Assembly: GCA_011525625.1 (NCBI GenBank)
Contig: WYAX01000014.1
Coordinates: 124,001-188,000, forward strand
Length of the DNA stretch: 64,000 nt
Direction: 5' to 3'
Origin: Nitrospira defluvii
GTDB taxonomy: Bacteria > Nitrospirota > Nitrospiria > Nitrospirales > Nitrospiraceae
Below are positions 35,890 to 45,346 of the stretch, in pieces (within the stretch, counting starts at the first letter, position 1; each line of letters opens with the position of its first letter). Below the pieces are notes generated by a model, which ran no database searches, was not told where the DNA came from, and saw only the letters and a list, made by a program, of their open reading frames with translations. The position numbers and the translations under genes were made by a program.

Positions 35890-36261
35890 ATGCCGAAAAC
35901 AGTCTTAGTGGTCGACGATTCACCGACGATGCGCCAGATGGTGGCGTTTACCCTGAGTAGCGCCGGCTACCAGGTCGTAGAGGCCGGCAACGGTAAGGAG
36001 GCCGTCGGCAAGGTCAACGGCGGGACCAAACCGGACCTGGTCGTCACCGACTTGAACATGCCGGAGATGGACGGCATCTCCCTGATCAAGGAAATCCGGA
36101 AGATGCCGGCGCTCAAATTCACGCCGATCCTGATGCTCACTACGGAGGCCTCGGACGACAAGAAGAAAGCCGGGCAGGCGGCGGGCGCGACCGGCTGGAT
36201 TGTGAAGCCGTTTAATCCCGAGCAGATGATGGCGGTGATCAAGAAAGTGTTGCCCGGCTGA
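35890..36261 (+). CDS. cheY: CheY-like response regulator (system 2)
   Basis: A stand-alone receiver of 123 residues. Asp9 and Asp10 (LVVDDSPTM), phosphoacceptor Asp54 (VVTDLNMPEMDG), Thr in MLTTEA and Lys in IVKPFN are intact. AAGGAG at 35878 fits the ATG at 35890. DLNMPEMDG is typical of CheY proteins outside the motor-binding clade, so this may be a phosphate sink or a motor-binding CheY; unresolved. Confidence 0.88.
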   Translation: MPKTVLVVDDSPTMRQMVAFTLSSAGYQVVEAGNGKEAVGKVNGGTKPDLVVTDLNMPEMDGISLIKEIRKMPALKFTPILMLTTEASDDKKKAGQAAGATGWIVKPFNPEQMMAVIKKVLPG

Positions 36262-36328
36262 TGGGCAGCCTCTCGGAACACATTGCGGCGTCGATGAGAC
36301 GACCTGCAGCGACCGGCGTGGAGAGACC

Positions 36329-38437
36329 ATGAGCACAGACCTTTCTCACTTCAAAGATGCCTTTTTCGAAGAGTCGCAGGAACACCTGACGACGATTGAA
36401 GAAGGATTGCTCCAGCTCGAACAACGTCCGGGAGATATCGACCTCCTGAACCGCATATTCCGCGGTGCGCATTCGATCAAAGGCAACAGCGGCATGTTCG
36501 GCTTCACGGCCGTCTCCCAATTCACGCACAAGATGGAGTCGGTCCTGGACCAGCTTCGCAGCAGTCAGATGGTCGTGACGGTCGAAGTCACCGACCTCTT
36601 GTTGCAATCGCTCGATTGCCTGAAAACGTTGATCGATTGCGCCAAATCGGGGGAGGCGCCGAACGACGAATTGGTGTCCGGGTTAGGCGGACGGCTCGAG
36701 GCGTGTCAGAACGGAGGGACGGCTACGAACACCGTGGCTGGGGCGGCTCCACCGATACCCCCACGGGCAACGAGCGAACATCACTACACGCTCACCTGGG
36801 TCCCCCCTCAATACCTCTTTCAGCGCGGGTTGGATCCCACCCAGTTCATCAAAGAACTGGGAGAGCTGGGCCGCGTGAAGATTGTGTCGCTCGACACGAG
36901 CCGATTGCCCAAGCTCAAAGAGTTGGATCCCGAACAATGCTATCTGGGCTGGGCGCTCGAACTGGATACGGTCAAGGACGTGACAGTCATCGAGGCGGTG
37001 TTTGATTTCGTGCGGGAAGACAGCACGTTGACCATCGTCGATCAGCCGCCGGCCGTCGCTTCATCGAACGACCAAAAGCCCTTGGGGGAAATCCTTGTCG
37101 AAAGCGGCGTCGTGTCCCAGACCGAGCTGAACCAGGCCCTGTCTCAACAAAAGCGAGTCGGGGAGATTCTGGTCGAACAGAAAGCCGCGACCCCCGAGCA
37201 AATCTCGGAAGCCTTGAAGAAACAATCCGATAACGCACCGGCGAAAAAAACGGAAACGCCTTCCATACGCGTCGATACCGTCAAAATCGACCGCCTGATC
37301 AATCTGGTTGGGGAACTCGTCATTACGCAGTCCATGTTGAGCGATCTCGGCTCTCGCTTCGAGATGAGTCAACTGCCGGTCCTGCTCGAACGGGTGGCGC
37401 AACTGGAACGGAATACGCGCGAGATTCAAGAGCGGGTCATGGGAATTCGGATGGTGCCGATCGGCAATGCCTTCAGTCGGTTCCCTCGCCTCGTCCGCGA
37501 CCTGTCCGGAAAGGCCGGTAAGAAAATACACCTCATTCTGTCCGGCGAAGAGACTGAACTCGATAAGACAGTCATCGAATCCATCGGTGACCCGCTGACG
37601 CACCTGGTGCGGAATTCAGCCGACCATGGCCTCGAAACCCCGGCCGAGCGCGTGGCAGCGGGAAAACCTGAACAGGGCATCATCCGCCTCAACGCGTTTC
37701 ATGAAGGCGGCAATATCTGCATCACGGTGGAAGACGACGGACGTGGGCTGAACAGAGAGAAGATCCTCGCGAAAGGTGTGAAGCAGGGATTGATTGCGGA
37801 GTCGGACAAATTATCCGACGAGCAGATCTGGATGCTCATCTTCAAACCGGGATTCTCCACCGCCGACAAGGTCACGGACGTGTCCGGCCGCGGCGTCGGC
37901 ATGGACGTGGTCAAGCGGAACATCGAAGGTCTGGGCGGCACCGTCAGCATCAAAACGACGGCAGGGAAGGGCACCACCTTCACCCTGAAGCTGCCGCTCA
38001 CGTTGGCGATCATCGAAGGGATGACGGTCCGGGTAGGCAAGGACACCTATATCGTTCCGCTGCTGTCCATTCTTGAATCGATTCAGCCGAAGCGGGAGAT
38101 GATCAAAACCATCGTGGGCAAAGGGGAGTTGGTCAATGTTCGGGGCACCTATCTTCCTCTCATGCGCCTGTACGACGTGTTTCGGCTGGAACCGGAGTTG
38201 TCGGATCCGACCAAGGCGATCTTGTTGATACTGGAGACCGAGGGCGAGCGGGTCGCCGTGATGGTCGACGAAATTCTCGGGCAGCAGCAGGTGGTCATCA
38301 AGAGCATGGAGCAGAACTTCAGAAAGATCGAAGGCGTCGCCGGCGCCACGATTCTCGGGGACGGCACGGTCGGGTTCATTCTGGATGTCCGCGGATTGCT
38401 CAATATCTCTCGGAACGGGACGGCACAGGCGGCGTAG
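36329..38437 (+). CDS. cheA: Chemotaxis histidine kinase CheA (system 2)
   Basis: The 702-residue kinase has Hpt with His48 (FRGAHSIKGNSGMFGF), a P2-like domain from about 150 to 235 (YTLTWVPPQYLF...GLDPTQFI), two GEILV repeats (residues about 250-300), then dimerisation, HATPase (HLVRNSADHGLE, DDGRGL, GVGMDVV) and CheW-like domains. It is longer than the system 1 CheA because P2 is kept. The GEILV repeats are shared by both kinases; see the finding. CheW follows. Confidence 0.92.
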   Translation: MSTDLSHFKDAFFEESQEHLTTIEEGLLQLEQRPGDIDLLNRIFRGAHSIKGNSGMFGFTAVSQFTHKMESVLDQLRSSQMVVTVEVTDLLLQSLDCLKTLIDCAKSGEAPNDELVSGLGGRLEACQNGGTATNTVAGAAPPIPPRATSEHHYTLTWVPPQYLFQRGLDPTQFIKELGELGRVKIVSLDTSRLPKLKELDPEQCYLGWALELDTVKDVTVIEAVFDFVREDSTLTIVDQPPAVASSNDQKPLGEILVESGVVSQTELNQALSQQKRVGEILVEQKAATPEQISEALKKQSDNAPAKKTETPSIRVDTVKIDRLINLVGELVITQSMLSDLGSRFEMSQLPVLLERVAQLERNTREIQERVMGIRMVPIGNAFSRFPRLVRDLSGKAGKKIHLILSGEETELDKTVIESIGDPLTHLVRNSADHGLETPAERVAAGKPEQGIIRLNAFHEGGNICITVEDDGRGLNREKILAKGVKQGLIAESDKLSDEQIWMLIFKPGFSTADKVTDVSGRGVGMDVVKRNIEGLGGTVSIKTTAGKGTTFTLKLPLTLAIIEGMTVRVGKDTYIVPLLSILESIQPKREMIKTIVGKGELVNVRGTYLPLMRLYDVFRLEPELSDPTKAILLILETEGERVAVMVDEILGQQQVVIKSMEQNFRKIEGVAGATILGDGTVGFILDVRGLLNISRNGTAQAA

Positions 38438-38494
38438 GCGACAGGCGGTTGAACCATGGCGACGACGACTTCACGAACAGGGTGGGAGGACACG

Positions 38495-39004
38495 ATGGCA
38501 GATCAGGAATCCACGAACAAAGAATTGAATCATCAGATGGGGATCAGCACCGACGGTAGTCAGTTCCTGACGTTTCAGCTCGGCGAAGAACTGTACGGCG
38601 TCGATATTCTCCGCGTGCAGGAAATCAAGGGGTATACGGCAGTCACGCGTATTCCCAATACCCCGTCCCACATCAAAGGCGTGTTGAACCTCCGTGGAAC
38701 CATCGTGCCCATTGTGGAGCTCCGCACGAAGTTCGGGATGCCGACAATCGAATACACCATGTTCACCGTGATCGTGGTCGTGGTCGTAAAGGAAAAAATC
38801 ATGGGACTCGTCGTGGATGCGGTCTCCGACGTGCTCGATATCGATAAGAAAGATATTCAGCCCGCGCCGCAATTCGGCGCGCAAGTCGATGTCAGTTTCC
38901 TGAACGGCATCGGCAAAGCCGGCGACAAGCTGGTCGCGTTACTCGACATGGATCGCCTGCTGACCGACGGAGACATGACGGAATCCGAGAAAATTGCCGC
39001 TTAA
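38495..39004 (+). CDS. cheW: Chemotaxis coupling protein CheW (system 2)
   Basis: A CheW domain in 169 residues (FQLGEELYGVDILRVQEI, then VLNLRGTIVPIVEL). The start at 38495 has GGGAGGA at 9-15 bases; an in-frame ATG at 38456 lacks one and would add 13 residues unlike the family. It links CheA of this cluster to the globin transducer next door. Confidence 0.9.
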   Translation: MADQESTNKELNHQMGISTDGSQFLTFQLGEELYGVDILRVQEIKGYTAVTRIPNTPSHIKGVLNLRGTIVPIVELRTKFGMPTIEYTMFTVIVVVVVKEKIMGLVVDAVSDVLDIDKKDIQPAPQFGAQVDVSFLNGIGKAGDKLVALLDMDRLLTDGDMTESEKIAA

Positions 39005-39029
39005 CCATCGCACCCAGGGAGACTAAGAC

Positions 39030-41348
39030 ATGGGATTAAACATTGAACTGTTGGAATCGAGCTTCAAACTGGTGGCGCCCCAGGGCGACGCGTTGGTGAC
39101 CCGTTTTTATGAACGGCTGTTCGAAAAGTATCCGGTCGTGAAGCCGCTGTTCAAAAACGCGTCGATCAGCGAACAGAAGAAAAAGCTACTGGCCTCCCTG
39201 GTCCTGGTCATCCAGAACCTGCGTCATCCGGAAAAACTCACCCCGGTCCTGCAGGACATGGGAGCCCGACACGTCGGATACGGCGCCAAGCCGGCCTACT
39301 ACGACGCGGTCGGGGAGAATCTGCTCGCGGTCTTGGGCGAATTTGCCGGAGAGGCCTGGACGCCTGAGGTCAGTCAAGCCTGGACGGACGCCTACGCAGC
39401 CATCAAGACCATTATGCTCGAGGGAGCAAAACGCGGACACCACACACAAGGAGAGAAGAAGATGAGTAAGGCACCGGCAAAGACGAAGACGAAAGCGCCA
39501 GCGCAGGCCGATATGAGCGGCTTTTACCTGGGCGCACTCGAACAATCACAGAACAACATTCTGCTCTGCGATCGCAATCTGGTCATCACCTATGCCAATT
39601 CCACGGCGAAGAAAACACTCGTGGCCTTGGAGCCGGAAATTAAGAAGGTGTTGCCGAAGTTCAACGTGAATACGGTGGTGGGCACCTGCATCGACGATTT
39701 CCATCTGGATCCCAGCAAGCAGCGAAAGATTTTGGCAGACCCCGCGAACATGCCGCACAAGGCGGACATCCAAATCGGTCCATTGACGCTGAGTTTGTTG
39801 GTCACCGCCGTGATGAGTCCGGACGGGGACTATCTCGGGAATGCCTTGGAGTGGGCGGATGTCACTGAGAAGCGAAAAATGGAGCAACAGGCTTTGGCGA
39901 TGAGCAAGTCGCAGGCCGTGATCGAATTCAACCTGGACGGAACGGTCGTTACCGCCAACGACAATTTCCTGGCCTGCCTCGGCTACACGTTGGATGAAAT
40001 CAAGGGGAAACATCACCGGTTGTTTGTCGACCCGACCTATGCCAACAGCCTGGAGTACCAAGCGTTTTGGGCCAAGCTGAATCGTGGTGAGTTTGACACC
40101 AACTCCTACAAGCGGATCGCGAAGGGCGGGAGAGAGATCTGGATTCAAGCCACCTACAATCCCATCTTCGATGCCAGCGGCAAGCCGTACAAGGTCGTCA
40201 AGTTCGCCAGCGACATCACCGCGCAGAAACAGTCCCAATTCGAAATGGAGAAACTTGTCACCGAAGCCCAGAACGTCCTCGGTCGCCTGGCCAACAACGA
40301 CCTCACGCAGGAAATGACCGAGACCTATCGCGGCGATCTGGATAAAGTGAAGTGCAGCATCAATGCGGTGGTTCAGAACCTCACGCAAACCATCACCTCC
40401 GTGCGCGAAGCCGTCCAAGCCGTGTCGTCCGGTGCGGAGCAGATCACCAAGGGCAATGAAGATCTCTCGCAGCGCACGTCGGAACAGGCTAGCGCGTTGG
40501 AAGAGACGTCCGCTTCCATGGAAGAAATGACCTCTACCGTCAAACAGAATGCCGATAATGCCAAGCAGGCGAACCAGCTGGCCATCGCGGCGCGCGACAT
40601 CGCCGACAAGGGCGGATCCGTCACGGTCCGTGCGGTGGAAGCCATGGGGGAGATCAACAAGAGCAGCAAGAAGATCGCGGACATCATCACCGTGATCGAC
40701 GAGATCGCCTTCCAGACCAATCTGCTGGCATTAAACGCCGCGGTGGAAGCGGCCCGAGCCGGGGAGCATGGCCGGGGCTTTGCGGTGGTGGCGGCGGAAG
40801 TCCGGAACTTGGCCCAGCGGTCGGCGACCGCAGCCAAAGAAATCAAAGGATTGATCAACGAGTCGATCCAACGTGTCAGCGACGGCAGCGAGTTGGTGAA
40901 CCAATCCGGCAAGACGCTGGAGGAGATCGTGAGCTCAGTGAAGCGGGTCACGGACATCATCGCGGAGATCACGGCCGCATCCCAGGAACAGGCCCAGGGG
41001 ATCGACCAGGTCAACAAGGCCATCATGCAGATGGACGAGACCACCCAGCAGAACGCGGCGCTGGTGGAGGAAACCACCTCGGCCAGCCAATCCATGAAGG
41101 ATCAGGCCAAGGAACTGATGAGCCAGATGGACGTGTTCGTCGTCAATGCCTCCGAAGACCATGCGTCTGCGCGCACAGCAACGCCTTCGGCGAGGACTGT
41201 AGCCAAGCCGGCGGTGAGCGTCACAAAGCCGGGCTTGAAGAAGCCGAGCTTCTCGGCGAGGCCGGCGGAGACCAAAAAGCCTGTGGGTGTCGCCGCCGGG
41301 AACGGCCACGATCGCCACAAGAAGGATGACGACTTCGAAGAGTTCTAG
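39030..41348 (+). CDS. Globin-PAS-PAS methyl-accepting chemotaxis protein (soluble)
   Basis: The 772-residue protein has no membrane segment. Residues 1-142 are a bacterial globin of the flavohaemoglobin/neuroglobin-like kind: [18 protein letters not shown] includes His81 as the proximal haem ligand. Two PAS domains follow (about 160-275 and 285-400), then a long MCP signalling domain with [16 protein letters not shown] and [13 protein letters not shown] Lys/Pro/Ala linker ends in DDDFEEF, whose last five residues resemble an aromatic CheR-docking pentapeptide. An internal ATG at 39462 (Met145) follows AAGGAGAG and could give a globin-less form. Oxygen, NO or CO sensing in the cytoplasm is the likely role. 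Confidence 0.88.
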   Translation: MGLNIELLESSFKLVAPQGDALVTRFYERLFEKYPVVKPLFKNASISEQKKKLLASLVLVIQNLRHPEKLTPVLQDMGARHVGYGAKPAYYDAVGENLLAVLGEFAGEAWTPEVSQAWTDAYAAIKTIMLEGAKRGHHTQGEKKMSKAPAKTKTKAPAQADMSGFYLGALEQSQNNILLCDRNLVITYANSTAKKTLVALEPEIKKVLPKFNVNTVVGTCIDDFHLDPSKQRKILADPANMPHKADIQIGPLTLSLLVTAVMSPDGDYLGNALEWADVTEKRKMEQQALAMSKSQAVIEFNLDGTVVTANDNFLACLGYTLDEIKGKHHRLFVDPTYANSLEYQAFWAKLNRGEFDTNSYKRIAKGGREIWIQATYNPIFDASGKPYKVVKFASDITAQKQSQFEMEKLVTEAQNVLGRLANNDLTQEMTETYRGDLDKVKCSINAVVQNLTQTITSVREAVQAVSSGAEQITKGNEDLSQRTSEQASALEETSASMEEMTSTVKQNADNAKQANQLAIAARDIADKGGSVTVRAVEAMGEINKSSKKIADIITVIDEIAFQTNLLALNAAVEAARAGEHGRGFAVVAAEVRNLAQRSATAAKEIKGLINESIQRVSDGSELVNQSGKTLEEIVSSVKRVTDIIAEITAASQEQAQGIDQVNKAIMQMDETTQQNAALVEETTSASQSMKDQAKELMSQMDVFVVNASEDHASARTATPSARTVAKPAVSVTKPGLKKPSFSARPAETKKPVGVAAGNGHDRHKKDDDFEEF

Positions 41349-41356
41349 CATCCCGT

Positions 41357-41391
41357 CCGTGCGGGTGGGTACATATTGCCCACCTGCACGG
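41357..41391 (+). terminator. Terminator hairpin after the globin-MCP gene
   Basis: A 13-bp stem with one G-T pair (left arm 41357-41369, right arm 41379-41391) encloses a 9-base loop; TTCCCTC follows and a run of six T lies at 41410-41415. It separates this operon from the sigma-28-like promoter at 41452. Confidence 0.6.
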
Positions 41392-41451
41392 TTCCCTCAC
41401 GTGACGCGCTTTTTTCGCAACTCCCGCCAACAATTTCAGCGTGATCCCCCT

Positions 41452-41478
41452 TAAGAAACAGCTTCACGCAACCGATAA
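41452..41478 (+). promoter_or_regulatory. Sigma-28-type promoter before the DUF420/cheR-cheD-cheB operon
   Basis: TAAGAAAC, an 11-base spacer and ACCGATAA have the same geometry and -10 octamer as the fliC promoter. The transcript would start near 41485, about 70 bases before the DUF420 ATG. Confidence 0.65.
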
Positions 41479-41555
41479 GTGAAGGTGCGGGTGTATTCAT
41501 GCCGGACCCGCTTCGACGGCTCCGGTCGATTTCACCACTAGCCCAAGGACGAATC

Positions 41556-42017
41556 ATGGACTTCAAAACCATCCTCTGGTATCTCGTCCTCACTAGTTTG
41601 ACCGTGGCCTATCTCGTCGTGTTGGCCGGCGTGCGGGCCGCCAAATCCCACGATGTTTCGCACCATTCCCATCGCATGATCGTCGGATGCACCATCGTCG
41701 GAATCTGGCTTGTCGCGTACGTGCTCAAACAAGCTCTGTTCGGACGGGAGTCGTTCAAAGGCCCGGAGACCGACTATTGGTCCCTCTACGTCCCCATCTT
41801 CGTCACCCATATGTTGCTGGCCGTCTCGACGATCGTCCTCGGTGCGTACAACCTCTACATGGGACTCCATCGCCTCCGGTTCGGCAGTGTGGGAGCCATG
41901 GTTGCCGGTATGACGACGCATCGACGCATGGGCAACGCACTTGTGTGGACGTTCAGCGGCACGATGATTACCGCCTATCTGGTCTATCTGATGTTATTTG
42001 TGTGGTATCGGAGCTAA
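41556..42017 (+). CDS. DUF420-like membrane protein
   Basis: The 153-residue protein has four predicted membrane helices (about 5-25, 42-60, 78-98, 130-150). Several His residues lie at membrane edges (HDVSHHSHR at 32-40, VTHMLL, THRRMG), as in DUF420 proteins, which are suspected haem-binding relatives of cytochrome oxidase assembly proteins. AAGGA precedes the ATG. It is the first gene after a sigma-28-type promoter and just before cheR. Its role in chemotaxis is unknown; redox sensing is speculation. Confidence 0.7.
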   Translation: MDFKTILWYLVLTSLTVAYLVVLAGVRAAKSHDVSHHSHRMIVGCTIVGIWLVAYVLKQALFGRESFKGPETDYWSLYVPIFVTHMLLAVSTIVLGAYNLYMGLHRLRFGSVGAMVAGMTTHRRMGNALVWTFSGTMITAYLVYLMLFVWYRS

Positions 42018-42021
42018 TACG

Positions 42022-42840
42022 ATGGAATACGCGATCTCGAAGCAGGAATACGAAAAGATCCGCACGTTGCTGTACGACGAAAGCGGCATCTCGCTGGGGG
42101 ACAGCAAGCAGTCCCTGGTGGTCTCTCGCCTGACCAAACGGCTCCGTGACCTCCATATGGATAGTTTTGCCTCTTACTACCAGTATGTGACGCAGGACCA
42201 AAGCGGCGAAGAGTTCACGCGCATGCTGGATCTCCTCTCGACGAACAAGACGGATTTTTTCCGCGAGCCCAAACATTTCGATTTTCTGCGTGAACGCATC
42301 CTGCCCACCCTGGAAAAAGAAAAACAAATCCGGATTTGGTCCTCCGCCTGTTCGACCGGCGAAGAACCGTACACCATCGCCATGACCCTGTATGAAAGCG
42401 TCCGTGCCCCGGAGCAGTGGAACTTTCAGGTCCTCGCGTCGGATATCTCCACTCGCGTCTTGGCGCATGCCGCCAAGGGACTGTATGCGGAAGAGCGGGT
42501 ACGCGAGGTTCCGGCGGAGATCGTGAAGCGGCATTTCCTTCATGGGCGAGGAGACAGTGCCGGGCTCGTGAAGGTCAAGCCGCATCTTTCTGCAATCATC
42601 AAGTTCCGGCGGTTGAACCTGATGGACGATCGGTTCCCCATCAAGGCGCCGCTCGATCTGATCTTCTGCCGGAACGTGATGATTTACTTCGATCGTCCGA
42701 CGCAGGAACGCCTGGTGAACAAGTTCTATCACCATCTCAAGCCGGGCGGATACTTGTTCATTGGACACTCAGAAAGTTTGCAGTGGGTGTCCCATCCTTT
42801 CAAAACGATCGCCCCGACCATCTACTGGAAGGAAGCTTGA
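42022..42840 (+). CDS. cheR: Chemotaxis protein methyltransferase CheR (system 2)
   Basis: The 272-residue protein has the CheR N-domain (YEKIRTLLYDESGISL) and SAM-binding domain with IWSSACSTGEEPYTIA near residues 104-119 and FCRNVMIYFDRPTQ. The start at 42022 directly follows the DUF420 stop. CheD and CheB follow, completing the adaptation set for the transducers of system 2. Confidence 0.92.
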   Translation: MEYAISKQEYEKIRTLLYDESGISLGDSKQSLVVSRLTKRLRDLHMDSFASYYQYVTQDQSGEEFTRMLDLLSTNKTDFFREPKHFDFLRERILPTLEKEKQIRIWSSACSTGEEPYTIAMTLYESVRAPEQWNFQVLASDISTRVLAHAAKGLYAEERVREVPAEIVKRHFLHGRGDSAGLVKVKPHLSAIIKFRRLNLMDDRFPIKAPLDLIFCRNVMIYFDRPTQERLVNKFYHHLKPGGYLFIGHSESLQWVSHPFKTIAPTIYWKEA

Positions 42841-42845
42841 GAACG

Positions 42846-43463
42846 ATGCCTGTCATCGACACCGACACATTTTCCCATATTCGCCGGATGCAGGATCGCC
42901 GGTTTCCTCACGAAATCGCCTGCATTCTACCGGGTGAGTTTTTCGTGAGCCGGGAACCGATGGTGGTCTATACCGTCCTCGGTTCCTGTATTTCCGCCTG
43001 CATTCGCGATCCGATCGTCGGTGTCGGCGGCATGAACCACTTTATGCTTCCCGCGCCGAAAGAACATCAATCCGGAGATTCCTGGGGCGGGGAGTCGACA
43101 CGGTATGGCTCGTTCGCGATGGAGCAACTGATCAACGAAATCCTGAAGCGCGGCGGGCTGAAGCATCGACTGGAAGTGAAACTGTTCGGCGCCGGAAGAA
43201 TCTACGAAGGCAATATCGATGTCGGTGCACGTAATACCGAATGGGTCCTGCAATTTCTGAAGACAGAAGGCTACACCGTCGCTAAGAGCGATCTCGGCGA
43301 CGTGTATCCCCGGAAGGTGTATTACTTCACGGATTCCGGGCGCGTGCTGATGAAAAAGATCGAACGGGTCAAGAATCGGACGATTTACGAGCGGGAGTCC
43401 GAGTACCAACACCGGATCGCAGAGGAGCCGACGACGCAACAGGGCGATATCACGCTCTTCTAA
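42846..43463 (+). CDS. cheD: Chemoreceptor glutamine deamidase CheD
   Basis: The 205-residue protein has the CheD catalytic Cys48 in [11 protein letters not shown] and His65 in GMNHFMLP. An N-terminal extension of about 30 residues precedes the domain. CheD deamidates receptor glutamines and, with CheC in some species, takes part in adaptation. No cheC is seen in this window. The ATG at 42846 follows the cheR stop by 5 bases. Confidence 0.9.
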   Translation: MPVIDTDTFSHIRRMQDRRFPHEIACILPGEFFVSREPMVVYTVLGSCISACIRDPIVGVGGMNHFMLPAPKEHQSGDSWGGESTRYGSFAMEQLINEILKRGGLKHRLEVKLFGAGRIYEGNIDVGARNTEWVLQFLKTEGYTVAKSDLGDVYPRKVYYFTDSGRVLMKKIERVKNRTIYERESEYQHRIAEEPTTQQGDITLF

Positions 43464-43525
43464 CTGTGGGCCCGGAGTGGCACCTTGTCCCGCAGGCACA
43501 CCACAAGAGATGGAGATGTTCGGCA

Positions 43526-44575
43526 ATGAGTAAGATTCGAGTGCTGACGATCGACGATTCCGCGTTGATGAGGCAAGTGTTGGCTGAGCTGCTGTCGAAA
43601 GATCCCGACATCGAGGTCATCGGCAGCGCACCGGATCCCTATGTCGCCAGAGAGAAGATCAAGGCGCTCAATCCCGATGTGCTGACCCTGGATGTGGAAA
43701 TGCCGAAGATGGACGGCTTGACCTTCCTGGAAAAGCTCATGCGGGGACGTCCCACGCCGGTGATCATGGTCAGTTCATTGACCGAGGCCGGCTGCGAGAC
43801 CACACTCCGCGCGCTGGAGCTCGGGGCGGTGGACTTTATCACCAAACCGAAGATCGATCTTCGCCAGGGCATGGACGATATTGCCGCCGACTTGATCGCC
43901 AAGGTCAAAGGCGCAGCCACCGCGTCGCTCCGACAGACGCCCGCGGCAGGCGCACAGACTCCTGTGAGGCCGACCGCCCTGAACTCGGCCATGATCAAGA
44001 CAACCGATATGATTATCGCGATCGGATCGTCAACCGGCGGGACCGAAGCCGTGAAGGAGGTGTTGCAGGTGCTGCCACCCAATACCCCTCCGATACTGAT
44101 CACGCAACATATGCCTGAAAAGTTCACGAAAACCTGGGCCGATCGCATGAACGAACTCTGCCGCATCTCCGTGAAGGAGGCCGAAGACGGCGACAGTGTG
44201 TTGCCCGGTCATGCGCTGATTGCACCCGGCAACTACCACATGACCTTGGTTCGCAGCGGTGCGCGGTATTCGGTGCGCATCAATCAGAACGAGCCGGTGA
44301 ACCGCCATCGCCCCTCGGTCGACGTCATGTTCGACTCCGTCGCGCAGTATGCGGGCGGGAATTCGGTGGGTGTGATCCTGACCGGGATGGGCGGGGACGG
44401 CGCGAAGGGGTTACTCAAGATGAAGGAAGCCGGGGCCTATACCATCGCGCAGGATGAGGCTTCGTGCGTCGTCTTTGGGATGCCCAAAGAAGCTATTAAG
44501 CTGGGGGCGGCCGACGTCGTGCGCCCGCTCAAAGACATTGCCGCAACCGTGCTGACTCATGTCGCCCGTGCCTGA
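43526..44575 (+). CDS. cheB: Protein-glutamate methylesterase CheB (system 2)
   Basis: In 349 residues: a receiver domain ([12 protein letters not shown]; phosphoacceptor in [11 protein letters not shown]) and a methylesterase domain ([33 protein letters not shown]). The start at 43526 is set by the beginning of the receiver domain; upstream in-frame codons back to 43466 lack similarity. Note TGMGGDG where CheB of system 1 has TGMGHDG; both are normal variants. Confidence 0.92.
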   Translation: MSKIRVLTIDDSALMRQVLAELLSKDPDIEVIGSAPDPYVAREKIKALNPDVLTLDVEMPKMDGLTFLEKLMRGRPTPVIMVSSLTEAGCETTLRALELGAVDFITKPKIDLRQGMDDIAADLIAKVKGAATASLRQTPAAGAQTPVRPTALNSAMIKTTDMIIAIGSSTGGTEAVKEVLQVLPPNTPPILITQHMPEKFTKTWADRMNELCRISVKEAEDGDSVLPGHALIAPGNYHMTLVRSGARYSVRINQNEPVNRHRPSVDVMFDSVAQYAGGNSVGVILTGMGGDGAKGLLKMKEAGAYTIAQDEASCVVFGMPKEAIKLGAADVVRPLKDIAATVLTHVARA

Positions 44576-44604
44576 TCGTTCACTTTTTCCAAAGAGGAGC
44601 CGGA

Positions 44605-44943
44605 ATGAAAATCACGAAAGAAGTCAATAATCGCAAGGTCACCTTGAAGCTGGAAGGCAACTTTACCTACACCCAGCGAAAACCGTTTCAGGAAATGCTG
44701 AAATCGGTCGCCGTCGATGGGGTCGACCAGATCGTGATCGAGCTTTCCCAAGTAGCATTCCTCGACAGCGCGGCATTGGGGCTGCTGATGATTTCTCACC
44801 GGCAGTTGCAGGCAGAAAAGCGCACGTTGTCCCTGGCCTACCCTCAGCCCACGGTCCGGCAGATTATCGAGTTGGCCAATTTGCACAAGACGATCCCGCT
44901 GATCGATGCGGACGCTCCGTCGACGATTAAGAAGAGCGCCTGA
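44605..44943 (+). CDS. STAS-domain anti-anti-sigma factor-like protein A
   Basis: The 112-residue STAS protein has VAFLDSAALGLLM with Ser55 at the phosphorylation site of SpoIIAA/RsbV proteins. AAAGAGGAG precedes the ATG. With the following STAS protein, phosphatase and kinase-like genes it completes a partner-switching set placed in the chemotaxis operon. Confidence 0.85.
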   Translation: MKITKEVNNRKVTLKLEGNFTYTQRKPFQEMLKSVAVDGVDQIVIELSQVAFLDSAALGLLMISHRQLQAEKRTLSLAYPQPTVRQIIELANLHKTIPLIDADAPSTIKKSA

Positions 44944-44974
44944 GGCTAATCTGCCGTCATGGAAGGAGCCGGGC

Positions 44975-45325
44975 ATGCAGATTACTGAACGGCGTGTCGG
45001 GAATGCCGTCATTCTCGATCTGGTCGGGGAGCTGACCTACGCCAACCGCGCTACCTTCAAGGGGGCGGTCGATCGCGTGAAATCGAGCGGGTGCCGCCAG
45101 GTGATTTTCAACATGCACGGGGTTCGATTTTTGGATAGTTCCGCGCTCGGGACCCTGGCGCTCGTGGCGCAAAGCCTGAGCGGCACGCCGGGACGGATCG
45201 CGCTGTTGAACCCCCAAAGTTACGTGAAAGAGATCATTACGTTGGCCAATCTCCATCAGATGTTGCCCGTTTATCACTCGGAACAGGACGCGATTGCGGC
45301 AACGAATCTGCCCGCGGCCGGTTGA
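44975..45325 (+). CDS. STAS-domain anti-anti-sigma factor-like protein B
   Basis: This 116-residue STAS protein has VRFLDSSALGTL with Ser55 as the predicted target of an RsbW-like kinase. AAGGAG at 44962 supports the ATG at 44975. It is clearly related to the preceding STAS protein, including the parallel ENVTLANLH-like end (TLANLHQMLPVY against ELANLHKTIPLI), so the two look like a tandem duplication that diverged. Confidence 0.85.
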   Translation: MQITERRVGNAVILDLVGELTYANRATFKGAVDRVKSSGCRQVIFNMHGVRFLDSSALGTLALVAQSLSGTPGRIALLNPQSYVKEIITLANLHQMLPVYHSEQDAIAATNLPAAG

Positions 45326-45346
45326 ACAGTCCCAGGAGCAGTTTAC

